A model generated the notes under the pieces. That model was not told the DNA's origin and made no database searches. It was given only the letters and a program-made list of their open reading frames with translations. Shown piece by piece: positions 1-11,267 of a stretch of DNA of 64,000 nucleotides (position 1 is its first letter; each line of letters opens with the position of its first letter). This DNA comes from Aquanectria penicillioides (Eukaryota > Ascomycota > Sordariomycetes > Hypocreales > Nectriaceae): NCBI GenBank assembly GCA_003415625.1, contig PYIU01000004.1:3224001-3288000 (forward strand), read 5' to 3'. Position numbers and translations under genes: made by a program.

Positions 1-6
1 GCATTC

Positions 7-696
7 TCAAGGTCGGAGAAGATACCTAGGCACTAGATATGGCTTGCTCTCCTTCATCAGTTCATCAACCAGGCGTGTCAGCTCCGGGGGCCCGCCCTTG
101 AGGATGTTGCTGAAGAAGGTGGCGGTCCAGTAAGTTTCGAAGACTTCAGAAACGGGGATGATGCCCCAGACGGATCTCTCGGTAAGGCACTGCAGGTTTG
201 GCCGCATCTCCGGGTTGATCATGGCTCTGCAAAACTCCCTGATGGCAACGTCTGGAGAGACGTTGGCCGCAACAGCATCATGAGACCTCGTCAATCGGAC
301 CTGAGGAGGAGAGTGTGCACTGGTGAGTCGTGGGTTGTTTGAATCACCAGCTAAATGGGTGTGTGTGGGGGGGGGGATTGCTACCTTGACTATAGGGACG
401 TCCTCTTCCGTCTCAATGATGTAGTCATTCAGGATAATCAGGTCGGAGAATTTGGGAAGATGGTAGGCCAGATCATCGCGAAAGTTGCTGCGGTCGGCGA
501 GCTTGGGCTCGCATATCTTGAAGTGGAATCCCGCATCGCATGGATCGGGTTCGAGCTCAGCTTCGGGCTTGTGCTCCGGGTCACGGAGTGGCGGCGCAGA
601 ATCGCGAATGTCATGCCCATCGGTGGGCGCCTTCTCCTTCGACGACCCGCCTTTGATCCGTTTAGCCAGCCATTTTTTGCGGAATATCTTCATCAT
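7..696 (-). CDS. hypothetical protein, possibly continuing beyond the window
   Basis: I do not recognise the family. The open frame starts with two adjacent methionines and a basic N-terminus (MMKIFRKKWLAKR), has an acidic Pro-rich segment, and ends in a well-composed globular part rich in aromatic residues (for example WGIIPVSEVFETYW). Positions 301-384 look like an 84-nt intron read through in frame: on the minus strand it begins GTAGCAAT and ends CTCCTCAG, and it encodes a low-complexity Pro/Thr/His stretch. Spliced, the protein is about 201 residues; unspliced, 229. The last residues before the stop also contain a possible donor (CCTAG|GTATCT), so the gene may continue off the left edge and the stop near position 7 may be intronic. 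Function unknown. Confidence 0.5.
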   Translation of the reverse strand: MMKIFRKKWLAKRIKGGSSKEKAPTDGHDIRDSAPPLRDPEHKPEAELEPDPCDAGFHFKICEPKLADRSNFRDDLAYHLPKFSDLIILNDYIIETEEDVPIVKVAIPPPTHTHLAGDSNNPRLTSAHSPPQVRLTRSHDAVAANVSPDVAIREFCRAMINPEMRPNLQCLTERSVWGIIPVSEVFETYWTATFFSNILKGGPPELTRLVDELMKESKPYLVPRYLLRP

Positions 697-2305
697 GGGG
701 GTTGCCCTCGGATGAGGTTGAGGTTGAGGTCCAAGTTCAGGCGACAGGGCCAGTATTGGCCATTCGTCATGCAGCTTAGCGTCTGTGTCTTCAACGACCT
801 ACGGGCCAATGGCTGAGGAGGCCGCGGACGAATCATGATCATGACAGGGCATGAGCTTTGCGATTGGGATGAGGGGGTGGCCACGCAAGCGGCGCAGGCA
901 ACCAGAGGAATCTTGAAATGGCGGCGGTTTCAGCGAGTTAAAGCTGTCATCTTCACTCCGGCCTGTTATTAATCTATCTCTGTGTTGCGTCTCTTGGTGA
1001 CTATCCAAACCCCAAGTTTTAGGTGGGGAGACCAGTTTGGTGAGGTTTGGTTGGTTCCCAGTTGACTGAAGATTGAACGTGGATGATCTCAATTGCACAC
1101 CACGAAAATACCATGTCCGTCACCCATGACTTTTTTTTTTTTTTTTTTTTTTTTTTCCCTTCTCGCCGTCTACCTCAATGGGATCAAGTCTATGCAGAAA
1201 ATTATGAAGAAAGGCAAGGCACATAATTGATGTGTATTCGTCAGAATGCCTCCGAGTCCAAAGTGAGGCTGTAACTGCTGGCCATGTATGATTGCATGTA
1301 AGCAGCATGCAGCAATCATCCTCTTCGCCCTGACTTTAAGCAGCACAGCCCCGCCAAACTCCAAAGAAGCCGCCAAAATTGCAGTGCAGGTGTGGGAGTA
1401 TATTACAAGCTCATCGCCACCGCTTTGTTGGCCGTCATCAGCGTCGAGCAGAGTCGCACTTAGACACTCCTACCTAGGTACCGATAAGACATTTGTGGAT
1501 CGAGAGTGGGATTGAGCAACGCACTGCCTCATGAATCTCATCTCCTTAAGAGATGCTAAAATTGCAGTGCAGCTTGCTCTAATATATATCTGAGTAGGTT
1601 TACCCTCTCTTTCAAGCTCGTCAGCATCAACTCTTCATCTTCAGTCATGGACCAGACCGAGAGAGACGAAGCGAGGTACTACGTTGTAGAGGTCTCGAAG
1701 CTGGAATGAGAATGGAACAAGATGGCCTATTTCTCTTTGAAGCACCCGTAGAGTATTGGGCATGAGCAAGCGTCATCGCCGTTCTGAATGCTCATAATTG
1801 CCATTTAAATTCGATTATACTTGTATTGGGCGAAACATGATATTTGAAGACGATTGGTGATGTAACTACCAATTTCGACTCTATTATCACCTCAAGGTAG
1901 GAAATCAATTCTAGGTTGTCCCATTAGGGTCTCGATGCTCCCAAATGGAATAGTGGACTCACCTGTTATTAGTTAGGATGGACTTCCATCATCCTCCTTG
2001 GATTTGGACATGGGCTTCCTTTACGAGTGCTAAAATTGCAGTGCATCCGAGCCCCTGTCAGCCCTGTCATACCGTACCGGTACTTTGATACGAAGTACAG
2101 GGTTTGGATACGCTCTTCCTTTGCGAATGCTAAAATTGCAGTGCAGATGGGAACCCTCTGAGGATGTCAAGTACCTACCAAGTCAATGAGAGATATGCTG
2201 AGCAGGACTCACTCCCACACCATGATCCGATAACTACACACCTGCATCGCTTACTTTGCGTGGTAGGTATTATTTCTGGCCCGCCAGGCATCTTCCTTGG
2301 ACTAG
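697..2305. other. intergenic spacer, no gene seen
   Basis: This spacer separates the leftmost hypothetical gene from the kinase-like gene. It holds a 26-nt T homopolymer at 1131-1156 and four dispersed copies of a 17-bp motif between 1372 and 2146. No open frame here has convincing composition. Confidence 0.6.
1372..2146 (+). repeat. four dispersed copies of a 17-bp motif upstream of the kinase-like gene
   Basis: The motif GCTAAAATTGCAGTGCA occurs at 1555-1571, 2029-2045 and 2129-2145, with a one-base variant (GCCAAAATT...) at 1372-1388. Three of the four copies continue with a further G. The last two copies also share upstream similarity (a CTTCCTTT-purine-CGA block). The core TGCAGTGCA is a TGCA-N-TGCA inverted repeat. 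All copies have the same orientation and lie within the 930 bp before the kinase-like start codon. A binding site or a remnant of local duplication are both possible. Confidence 0.75.
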
Positions 2306-3201
2306 ATGGGGCAGATTATTGAAGAGTGTGGTGCAACAAGCATCATCGAGCGTGTCTCGTCGGGGGTCGTGTTGAAGAGGCCTTTTATCTTCCCCGGCCA
2401 GAGTCGAGTTAACCCTCGGATTGCCAACTGCTTCAATGTTGAGCGACATGTTCTCGAAAGGCTAGGTAGCCATGCTAGAATTGTGAGGTCTGTAACATAT
2501 CATATCATAACATAACATAACATAGCATAACATGGCATAACCATCTCGATTGAGCCTCGGGGCTGTCGTATCCCAAGTCCAAACTGACTTCCTTGCTCAG
2601 GTTTCTAGGGCTGCAGGGAGACGGAATGCTCCTCGCCGAGGCAAGCCATGGGAACCTCCAGGCATATTTAGATGGAAATCCAAAAACAGACGTCCGCCAG
2701 CGAGTAGTTTGGTGTCGCCAGGTCGCGCAAGCAATCGCTCACATCCACAGCTGCGGCGTCGTCCACTCCGATCTCCGCCCGGCCAACATCCTCGTGCACC
2801 AGACGACCCCTGGAGTGCGGGACTTGCAGCTTTGTGACTTTGGTGGTTCATTTTGTGAAGCGCTTGGCTTGGATGGACTGAACCTGCCAGATGGCCCATT
2901 CTACAGCCCCATCTTTGGTAGCGAATCCAACACCATGTTGGATGTGTTTGGCATGGGATCGATATTCTACACCATATTGACCGGCAGGTGGCCGTACAAG
3001 CAGGATCCGGGGATATTTGAGGACATGGAAGAAAAGAGTGAGTGGGAGCAGCAGGTCGTATATCCGAACTTTGACGCAGAAAGGTTTCCTGCCGTTGACG
3101 ACTTGCCCGGTGGCGATGTGATTTTGAAGTGCTGGAGGAGGGCGTTTACGAGCGGAGAGGATGCGTTGACGGCTGCAGAGGAAGCTTTCCCAGAGACTTG
3201 A
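2306..3201 (+). CDS. small protein-kinase-like protein (260 aa)
   Basis: Two exons, 2306-2487 and 2601-3201, joined by a GT-AG intron of 113 nt that restores the frame (HARIVR|FLGLQGDG). The protein is one kinase fold. It shows a candidate beta3 lysine in VVLKRP, an alphaC glutamate in NVERHVLERLG, a catalytic loop HSDLRPANIL near residues 116-125 (HSD in place of HRD, catalytic Asp kept), DFG at about 140-142, and a DVFGMGSIFY helix-F segment. The Gly-rich loop is poorly preserved and no clear APE motif is seen, so activity is uncertain. At 260 residues it is near the minimum for a kinase domain. The intron contains degenerate CATAA pentamers. Similar short kinases are common and variable in ascomycetes; the substrate is unknown. 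Confidence 0.8.
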
Positions 3202-3517
3202 TTGAAATAACCCGGCAAATTTTGATTTATGTTGCTTTCATAGAGTCTCGTTTCTATTTCCGCGCCGCGGCAGTGGGGGTGTCAGTAGGGAGGGGACGAC
3301 GAGCATAGAACGCTCGGGTCGACACAGCTGCGCATCGAGGAGGGGGACGCCCCAGCATCAGTCAAATGAATATGATAGATATTCTCCAAGGCCGATGTCC
3401 CATGACTTTCAGCCTACTTACGATTGATTTTTTTTTATCTGCGAGAAACCTACGAGAAGTCCTTCCCAAACACCATTCGGATGTGAGTCGATGATACTGT
3501 GAGGCGGGGAGGTACGG
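3202..3517. other. short spacer between kinase-like gene and transposon
   Basis: This is normal-composition sequence with no gene visible. It ends at the target duplication of the transposon, and base composition collapses within about 100 bp beyond that point. Confidence 0.6.
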
Positions 3518-3525
3518 AGTACAGT

Positions 3526-3610
3526 ACGGTCGCACATTAGGCATGCAGTAACAAAGTGCAAAAACCCGAAAATCCAAAATCCTAAAATTCCAAAATTCTA
3601 CCCCACCTTT
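3526..3610 (+). repeat. left terminal inverted repeat of the DNA transposon
   Basis: This is the 85-bp reverse complement of 8009-8093, with no gaps. Seven positions differ and all are transitions. At six of them this left copy carries the A/T state, the pattern left by C-to-T mutation. Confidence 0.9.
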
Positions 3611-6600
3611 AGAAATCCCTTACACACCACATACTACATTCCACAAGATTATAATGCTATAGCTAGCAAAAGATCTCTTATCTATATAAAATAATATCTA
3701 TTCTTTATTTAATAAAGGTTAAACCTATCTATAGATTCTTATTAAAATAAATTATTTTCTTTTTATATAAAAGCTATTAAATATTAGTCTTTATATATTA
3801 AAGTTTTAAATTGCCTTTTAAGGTTTTATATAATATTTATTTATTTTTTTTAATTTATTATATAAGGAAATATTAAAGCTATATATATTAAATACCTTTA
3901 TTTAATAGATCCTAAAGACTATAAATTAGCTTTTTTATATATAAAATTATAAAGCAATTAGCTATTAAATCTTATAATAATAGCTATTTAAATAGAGTTT
4001 TATATAATAATAGAATTGCTAAATAATAAAGGAATTTATTAAATATATATAATTTTACTTTTATTTATATAGATTTTTTAATATATTTATTCTTTAGGAT
4101 ATTTAAAAATAAAATAAACTATAAGTCTTTTTTTAAATAATTTAAAAGATTTAATATTAATATAGTATAAAATAATAGTTTTATATAAATTATAAAAAAG
4201 AAATAGCTTTTTAAATTACTATTTAATTTTTTAAATAAGACCTTTAGAAGTTATTAGTAATTTATTATTTTAAATAAGAATATTTATATAATTATATATA
4301 TATTTAAGGAAATATTTTAATCTTTTAAAATTAATTTTATAATTTCTATTAATTAATCTTTTTAAAAGAGATTTAAAAACATTAAAAGGGGAATTTTAAG
4401 CATTATATAGACTTTAGTATTTTTAAATTAAATTTCCTTTAGTATTTAAATAGATATAAGAAATTAAAAAGGTTTAAATTTTAAATTTATAGCTATATTA
4501 ATATATATTTATAATATATAATTTAGTTTTATATTAGCTAGTCTATAATAATTAAATTAAGTATATTAAAGCAATACCTTTATATAATTTAATATCTTAA
4601 AATAAAGCTATTTTTTATTTATTTAAACTATAAAATTAAAATGCCTTTATAAATAATAGTATAAACTAGCTTTATTTAAGCTAAGCTAGCTAAAATATTA
4701 TATAAAAATAAAGATAGAAATTATTACTTTTATTATTAAGGAGATTAAATTTAATTATACTATATATATAGATTAAGCACTTAAAATATTTATATTAAAA
4801 GCTAATAGTATTAACTTTAGTTAAAAGCTTTTAATTAATAGATTTTTTACTTTAATAAGCTTATTTAATATACTTTTTTCCTAAATAATAGTATAGATAA
4901 TTAAATTGCATTATATATAATTTATACTTTTATAATATAAAATAAATTTATTAATTTTATATTACTTTAGAATAAATATAAGATTTATATATAAAAGAAT
5001 TAATAGTATATTATTTTAGGGATTTTAATAGACCTTTATTATATAAAAAGTATTTAAAATTAAAGCATTCTATTAAAAAAAATAATAATACTTTTAACTA
5101 TAAGGTTTTATATATAATACTAAATGCTATATAAAAAATTAATATTAATTTCTTTCTTTTAAAAGATATATAGTATTAATATATAATTTAATTATCTATA
5201 ATAGGATTTTTTAATTAAAAGATTAATAACTATTAATAACTATATATTTCTATATACTTAACTTTATATTAAAAAGTTTAAAAATATTAATAAAGTAATT
5301 AGCTTTTAATTTTATAATTAACTAAAGTTCTATTAAATAAAGTATATAAATATATATAAAAATTAACTTAATTTATATAAAATACTATTAATTTAATTTA
5401 ATATTAATTATTTAAATATAATATTAAACTTTAAATTAATTTAAACCTTAAAGGTAATTTAATACTATATACCTTATAGACTTAACTTTAAGACTTTTAA
5501 AATAAAGAAATTAAAGGATTTTAGGTTTTATATATACTTTATCTTTTCTTTTGCATTAGTCTTTAAGTCTAAATTTAATAAATATAAAAGGCTAGGCCTA
5601 TTTTTAACTCTTTTAATAGAGTAGTTATATAAAATAATATAAGTAAAATTAAACTTTTAGAGTAATTGCATTTAATTAAATAGATTAAAAAGGGTAATAT
5701 CTTTAAAAAGAGCTTTTATTATATATAGAAAGAACTTTCTAAAGGTGATTTTAGTATTATATCTTTCTTTTCTTTAATTAACTTTACTATATAAAAAGGT
5801 TAATTATTATTAGAAATTAAAAAGTTTAATTATATAAGAAATTAGCTATTTTAAATCTTTTAATTAATTAATCTTTTAGTAAAAAGATTAATAATAGTAT
5901 AAGTATTTTTAGAATATAAATTTAATAGTTAATTAAATTTAGCTTATTTTAACTAAAACTTTTTAATTTTATATAGGGTATTTGCCTTAAATTATTTAAA
6001 AAAGCTAAATTAAATAAATTATATAATTTTTTTTTTTTTATTTATTATAAACTTAAAAGTATTAATTATAATATTAAATAATAAAAAAGCATTAAAATTA
6101 ATAGTGCTTAAATAAATTAATATTTAATAAAATATTAAGTAATTTATATATATTAAGCTTATTTATCTTTTTAAAAATAAAAAACCTATTTTAAGTTTAA
6201 CTAAAAGTTATAAGACTAACTAACTATACTAAAAGCCTAATAGAATTTTTATAAAGATTAACTATCTTTTATAATTAATAAACTTAAAGAGCTTTTTAAG
6301 CTTATATTTAAAAGTTCTTCTTAAAGTTAATTATATAGTTATAAAGCTTTAGTAATAATTTTAATAAAGCAAAAGCAATAAACTATAAAGAACTTTAAGA
6401 AGTTATATAAAATAAAAATACTTTACTATTAAAATTATTTAATTTAATTGATTTTAGCTATATAATACTATAATAAAAGTAAAAAAAAGAGCTAAAAGTT
6501 TTATTTTAAATTTATTTATAGTAGCAATTAGTTTTTAGGCATTTAACCTTTCTTTAAGATAGTAGCATTTTATATATAATAATAAAAAAAAATAAAAAAA

Positions 6601-8008
6601 AAGAAAGAAAAATAAAAAAGGGAAAAGGGAAAGAATTTAATATAAATTTAATAATATTATATAAAACTTAATTTTATTATATAAAATAAGCAATTATTTT
6701 ACTTTTTAATTAAAATATTATAGAATTTTATATATTAATAATTTAAATGCAATACTATTAATTATATAAAATTAATAAAAATTTAATTATTTAATTACTA
6801 ACTAACTATTAATTAATAGTTAAGCAATTAAAAAACTATTTATTTAAAATATTATAACTTTAATTGCCTTTTTTTCTTATTATTACTATTATTATTATTA
6901 TAATTAATATATATAAGCCCTTTAAGTAATATATATATTAACCCTTTAGATAATAGCAATAATAATAATAATAATATATTATATATTATTGCTAATATCC
7001 TTCCTTCTTTATATAGCTAAAGTTTTAAATTACTAACTATATATATAATTTTAACCTAAAAATCCCCTTTAGCTAATATTAATATACTATATATAACTTA
7101 AAATTAATTCTTTTTTATATATAAGTTAATATTTTCCTAGCCTCTTTAAATGCATTTTATATAGATACTTAATAAAAATTGCCTTATAAAGGCTAATATT
7201 TTAAAATAGTAGCTTTAGCTATATATTAAAAATATACTTTAGTGTATTATTTTAGATCTATTTAATTATTTAATTTAATTTCTTTATAACTATATATAAT
7301 TAGCCTAAATTTAAGGCATAAAGGATTTATATATAAATGCTTTATTTATTTAAAGTTAAGGCATTTTTAATTTAATTTCTTACTTATTTTATATAAATAA
7401 AATGCATTTAAATTTAAATATATATATAGTACCTTTCCCTTACTGTATGCATCTTTTAGGTTACTTTAATAGCTATTATAGCAATTACAAGTAGCTAAAT
7501 TGTATTGCTTAATGCAGCAATAGAGATATACTTAAAGGTAGGTATATATATAATAATTTAGGTTTTAGCTTTAGCTAGCTATTATTGCTTAAAGAATTAA
7601 AGACCTTAATAAATAACTTTATTTAGCTAAAAGAAAAAGGAACCTAAAAAGACTTTATTAAGGTCTTTAATAAAGGGTCCTAAAAGGATCCCTTAATTAT
7701 TAAATAATTATATATATTAGCTTTTCTTTCTTTTACTTTTGCCTTAATTACCTACCCTTTTATATATATAATATAGCCAATAAAGCCTTAATTAAGTAGC
7801 TATATATAAAGGCATTAGTTAATAGTTCTAGCTAATCTAAAATAATAGCTAGCACCTTCTTATAGTATTTTAGGTTAATAGTAAGATATATTATATAATA
7901 TATCTTATAAAGCAAAGACCAGCCTTTCTAATTGTTAGATCTAGATAACTTCATTATATAGTAATAATACAGGCGAATTTACGACCGTACGCAATGTAGA
8001 CTGTACGT

Positions 8009-8093
8009 AAAGGTAGGGCAGAATTTTGGGATTTTGGGATTTTGGATTTTCGGGTTTTTGCACTTTGTCACCGCGTGCCTAATGTGCGACCGT
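8009..8093 (-). repeat. right terminal inverted repeat of the DNA transposon
   Basis: This 85-bp partner of 3526-3610 is the better-preserved copy, with only one position in the A/T state relative to its mate. A matching 8-mer (CGACCGTA) to the element edge also occurs just inside, at 7982-7989, and may be a subterminal repeat. Confidence 0.9.
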
Positions 8094-8367
8094 AGTACAG
8101 TGGTACACACGACCGACCCTCTTTGCTCAAGGTGCCCCGCCGATGCATGCACTGGCTGCCGCCGCCTGTGCCACCTCCAACAAGGTTGGCCGAACTTCGC
8201 ACCTCAACCCACCTCAAAACATATTTCATGACGACGTCAGATCCAGCGCAATCGCAGCCCAGGGCCTAGCGACACCTCAACACAACTTCATCCCGCTCTG
8301 CATATCATCGTACAGCTTCCGGCTTCGCCACAGGCCTCGCCCAATCGCCCCAAGCGCCCTCGCAACC

Positions 8368-10415
8368 ATGGCGCCCGTCGACGACCCGCCGCTGTCCCTC
8401 CGGCCGCACCCCGTCGCCGACAACAAGCCCAAGAACCTCGCCGAGTTCATTGCCCGCGTCAACGCGCAGCCAGGCGGGTTCCGCGCCGTCTCCGAGGAGA
8501 AGTTGCGTGAGGATATCCGCGCCCAAGAGGAGAACAAGGAGAATGGCGACCACGTCGACGACGACGTTGACATGTCGGAAGGCGGTGATGAGGAGGATGA
8601 GGATGCGATCAAAGACCCCAATGAGGCGCGCATGGAGGTGTTGAGGAATATCGAGTATGTCCTGAGCCCCTAATGAGCTCCGGGGAGCTTCCTCTCTCTA
8701 AGAAACCGAAACCAAAGCTGACGTCCTGGCCAAAGTATTGCTGGCAACACGGCCATGCTCACGCTCGACTTCCTCTCGCTCCTCCTCTCGAAACAGAACC
8801 CGACACAGGCCGGCGTCACCCTGTCCCAAGGCCTCCGTGAGATGGTGGGAATTGGCACCATGGGCGCTGACAAGCTGGACGATTCAAACGAGACCCCCGC
8901 CAAGGCCAAGGACCAGGAGGAAGTGGCCATGGGCTGGACCATGATGGAGATCAACAAGACGCGCGATGCTGCCGAGGCCGCTAGCTCGTTCCTGCAGCGC
9001 GAGGTGGCAGCCGAGGGGAAATACTGGGAGGAGATCATGGCGGTTCAAAAGAGCGGATGGTCCGTTTCCAAAGTTCCCCAGGAACGCCATACGCTGGGCG
9101 TGCGATTCGGCTTCTCGGAAGGTAACCAATCTCCCCGCATGCTTGTGGGTCGTCGTTCGTTGGCACTGACTTGATATCCGCAGCTTCCCCAGAGTTTAGA
9201 AGCAACGGTCTCGCTCCAATGCGACGAGGCGACGATGGCGCAGTTCAGCTGGATTGCGGCCGGCTCGGAGGTGTGTCGGAGCGTCTAGTGGTGACTTATG
9301 AGAAGGATGGCAAGGTCACTGGCCGCTCTGCCTTGCCAGCGCAGACACACGACGACGCCCCCCTTGAGGCGCGTGTTCTTGAAGCCCGAAACACAATCTT
9401 CTCCCAGGAGCTGTGGCACGAGCTCACGCGAGAAGCCCGCACGCTCGCTGCCTACGACGTCAAACCGGACGGATCCCGCCTCACCTGTTCCCTCGACGAG
9501 ACCACCAAGGTGACCGTCGAGCTGGTGCCCCTGGGCTCTGTACCCTCCGGCGAGCCTCTCCCGGACAACAAAATGGCCGAATCGATATCCCTCGCGCTGC
9601 ACATTCTCCTAAGCTACGCTCACCGGCACAACGAGCTCATGCGAACCCGTCCCATGCCCCCTCATATCCCTCGAAATCGCGGGCAGGCAAACTACGCCCT
9701 GTTACGCCCCATCATCGCCCGTCTCATGCACATCAACAGCGTCCAGGCTTGCACGAAGCAGATCGGCTCTTTGGTCCAATCTCTCCAAAAGGCTGGCCTG
9801 CCTGCTAGTTTCGTCCTCCTAACCCCTCCCGCAATGCCTCTTGACAACTCCGATGCTGCCACTCGCGGACCGAACCAGCCCTCGCCTTCCCAGGCTCTCA
9901 TCCGTAACATGCTTCAGCCCATCGACTTCAACACCAAGATTACTCTCCTCCCCGACATCACCCTCACCGTCCGCGGCCGCACGTTTCTGTTCCCCGTCAC
10001 AGCCACCTACTTCAATGTCATTCTGCCTCCCGGATCGCCCATCGCATCCATCTGCGCCCCATACAAGGACGGCTACCCAGATCTCAAGGCCCTCGCCGAC
10101 TACCTCCACACCGTCACCGCTCGCATCCTTACTGAGCACTTCCTGTCTAAGCTGCCCGCCCCGGCCTCTGGATCCGAGTGGGTCAAGAGCGTCAGCGGCA
10201 CTTCCATCCGGGACCTCAACAGGGAGGACTTTGAGCTGCTCTTCGACATCGTCGAGCGCAACGACGTGCCGTCTCTCGTCGTCTCGAAGACCGCCCTCGT
10301 CGATTCGCGGCCCTCCAATAACAGATGGATCTGGTCTGTCGAGCCCAACACCCCCAGCGAGGCATCCGGTGTGGAGGACATTGTTAGCCAGGCCGTCAGC
10401 CCCCTGCTGTCTTAG
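8368..10415 (+). CDS. MED17: Mediator subunit 17 (Srb4-type), 634 aa
   Basis: MED17 is the central scaffold of the Mediator head module, linking activators to RNA polymerase II in the nucleus. Three exons: 8368-8654, 8736-9121 and 9184-10415; both introns are GT-AG and keep the frame. The N-terminus (LRPHPVADNKPKNLAEFIARVN, then an acidic Glu/Asp stretch) and the segment AMLTLDFLSLLLSK fit fungal Med17 proteins as I know them. The central part MGWTMMEINKTRDAAEAASSFL and the C-terminal domain follow in the expected order, and the length is near the family norm. The ATG has a good context (CAACCATGGCG). The start codon lies 267 bp from the edge of a silenced-looking transposon. The neighbouring Uls1-type gene is convergent. 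Confidence 0.85.
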
Positions 10416-11267
10416 GAGAGAAGCAGACGTGGCAAATTTTACGACGGAATCCACATGAGTTCGCCCGCCCGCATTGGTGACTGGCTTCTCGACGTCGAGA
10501 GCGGGACGCCCGAAGGCTAGGAGAGAACAGGGCAAATAGGACTCTCAGCGGAAGATGGCGAGCAGCTGTGGCAAGAAAGTGAATGCAGAGACGTGATTGA
10601 GATGAGTGGGATTTCACAGAATGTGGAGGAGGAATCATCATTCTGGCGTTGAACTGTCTGGTTTATAAAAGTAATAGCGATTGGAGCATATACCCGAAAA
10701 TGATTTTCTTCATTACACTTGCCGTCCCGTTTCTTACCTAGTTTTCGCACTTGTGTTGCCGTATCGCTTGGGAGGAGGTCAGGTCAGTCGCATCAAATGA
10801 TTGGAGCTTGACCGCATCTCTTGTGAAGAAATCAACCTCGCTTCTGTCACTGGGGGCTTCAACGAGGCGCGTCAACTAAATCAAATTCCATACTAAGACT
10901 GCCAGTTACGCATCTTGTTGCAATCTACCGTAAGCTCAGTCTCCTCTGCGGATATGCCACTAGAGTAAGAAAGAGGTAGTCATGTCTCATTATATCAGGA
11001 CCCATCCGTTCCTCGACACAAACCGGGGAGTCATGTCCACCCAGCACCGCGAGGCAATGGCACTTCTCATCCGATGTATTATAAAAATCCCCAAACGCCA
11101 ACATGCACACCTTCCGAAATCCTCTGTCCTGCCAACCATTCATTAGGAGTAAAAAGGAAAATTATCAAAACAAGCAAGAACATGTCTGTGCCCTGGGGGG
11201 GCATGCCGTTGCACTGATGACACAAATCAGGCCGTCTCTATCGCCTGTGTCGATGTGGCTAAGCCGT
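10416..11267. other. convergent intergenic region
   Basis: These 852 bp lie between the 3' ends of MED17 (plus strand) and the SNF2-RING gene (minus strand). I see no coding sequence; it should hold both transcript ends. Confidence 0.5.

Larger units (their letters stand above)
3518..8101. mobile_element. RIP-degraded TIR DNA transposon with 8-bp target duplication
   Basis: The element proper is 3526-8093 (4,568 bp), flanked on both sides by the direct repeat AGTACAGT (3518-3525 and 8094-8101). Its ends are 85-bp inverted repeats beginning ACGGTCGCACATTAGGCA. The interior (about 3611-7970) is almost pure A/T, dense in TpA, with no open frame, as expected for RIP (CpA to TpA in repeated DNA). 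No transposase motif survives that I can identify, so the superfamily rests on structure only. An 8-bp duplication suggests hAT or Mutator-like; the long inverted repeats favour Mutator-like, but this is inference. A TTA-type microsatellite lies near 6880-6990. Confidence 0.85.

Noticed and set aside
3519..8100. Six-base (GTACAG) or TA target duplication for the TIR element
   Set aside because: Moving the element edge by one base gives a longer perfect 8-bp duplication, AGTACAGT, which explains the shorter matches.
3518..8101. Centromere or other native A/T-rich domain
   Set aside because: Terminal inverted repeats with a target duplication and transition-only differences identify it as a transposon.
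9819..10535. Long minus-strand open frame opposite MED17
   Set aside because: It is the antisense shadow of the third MED17 exon, with typical low-complexity Gly/Val/Asp composition.
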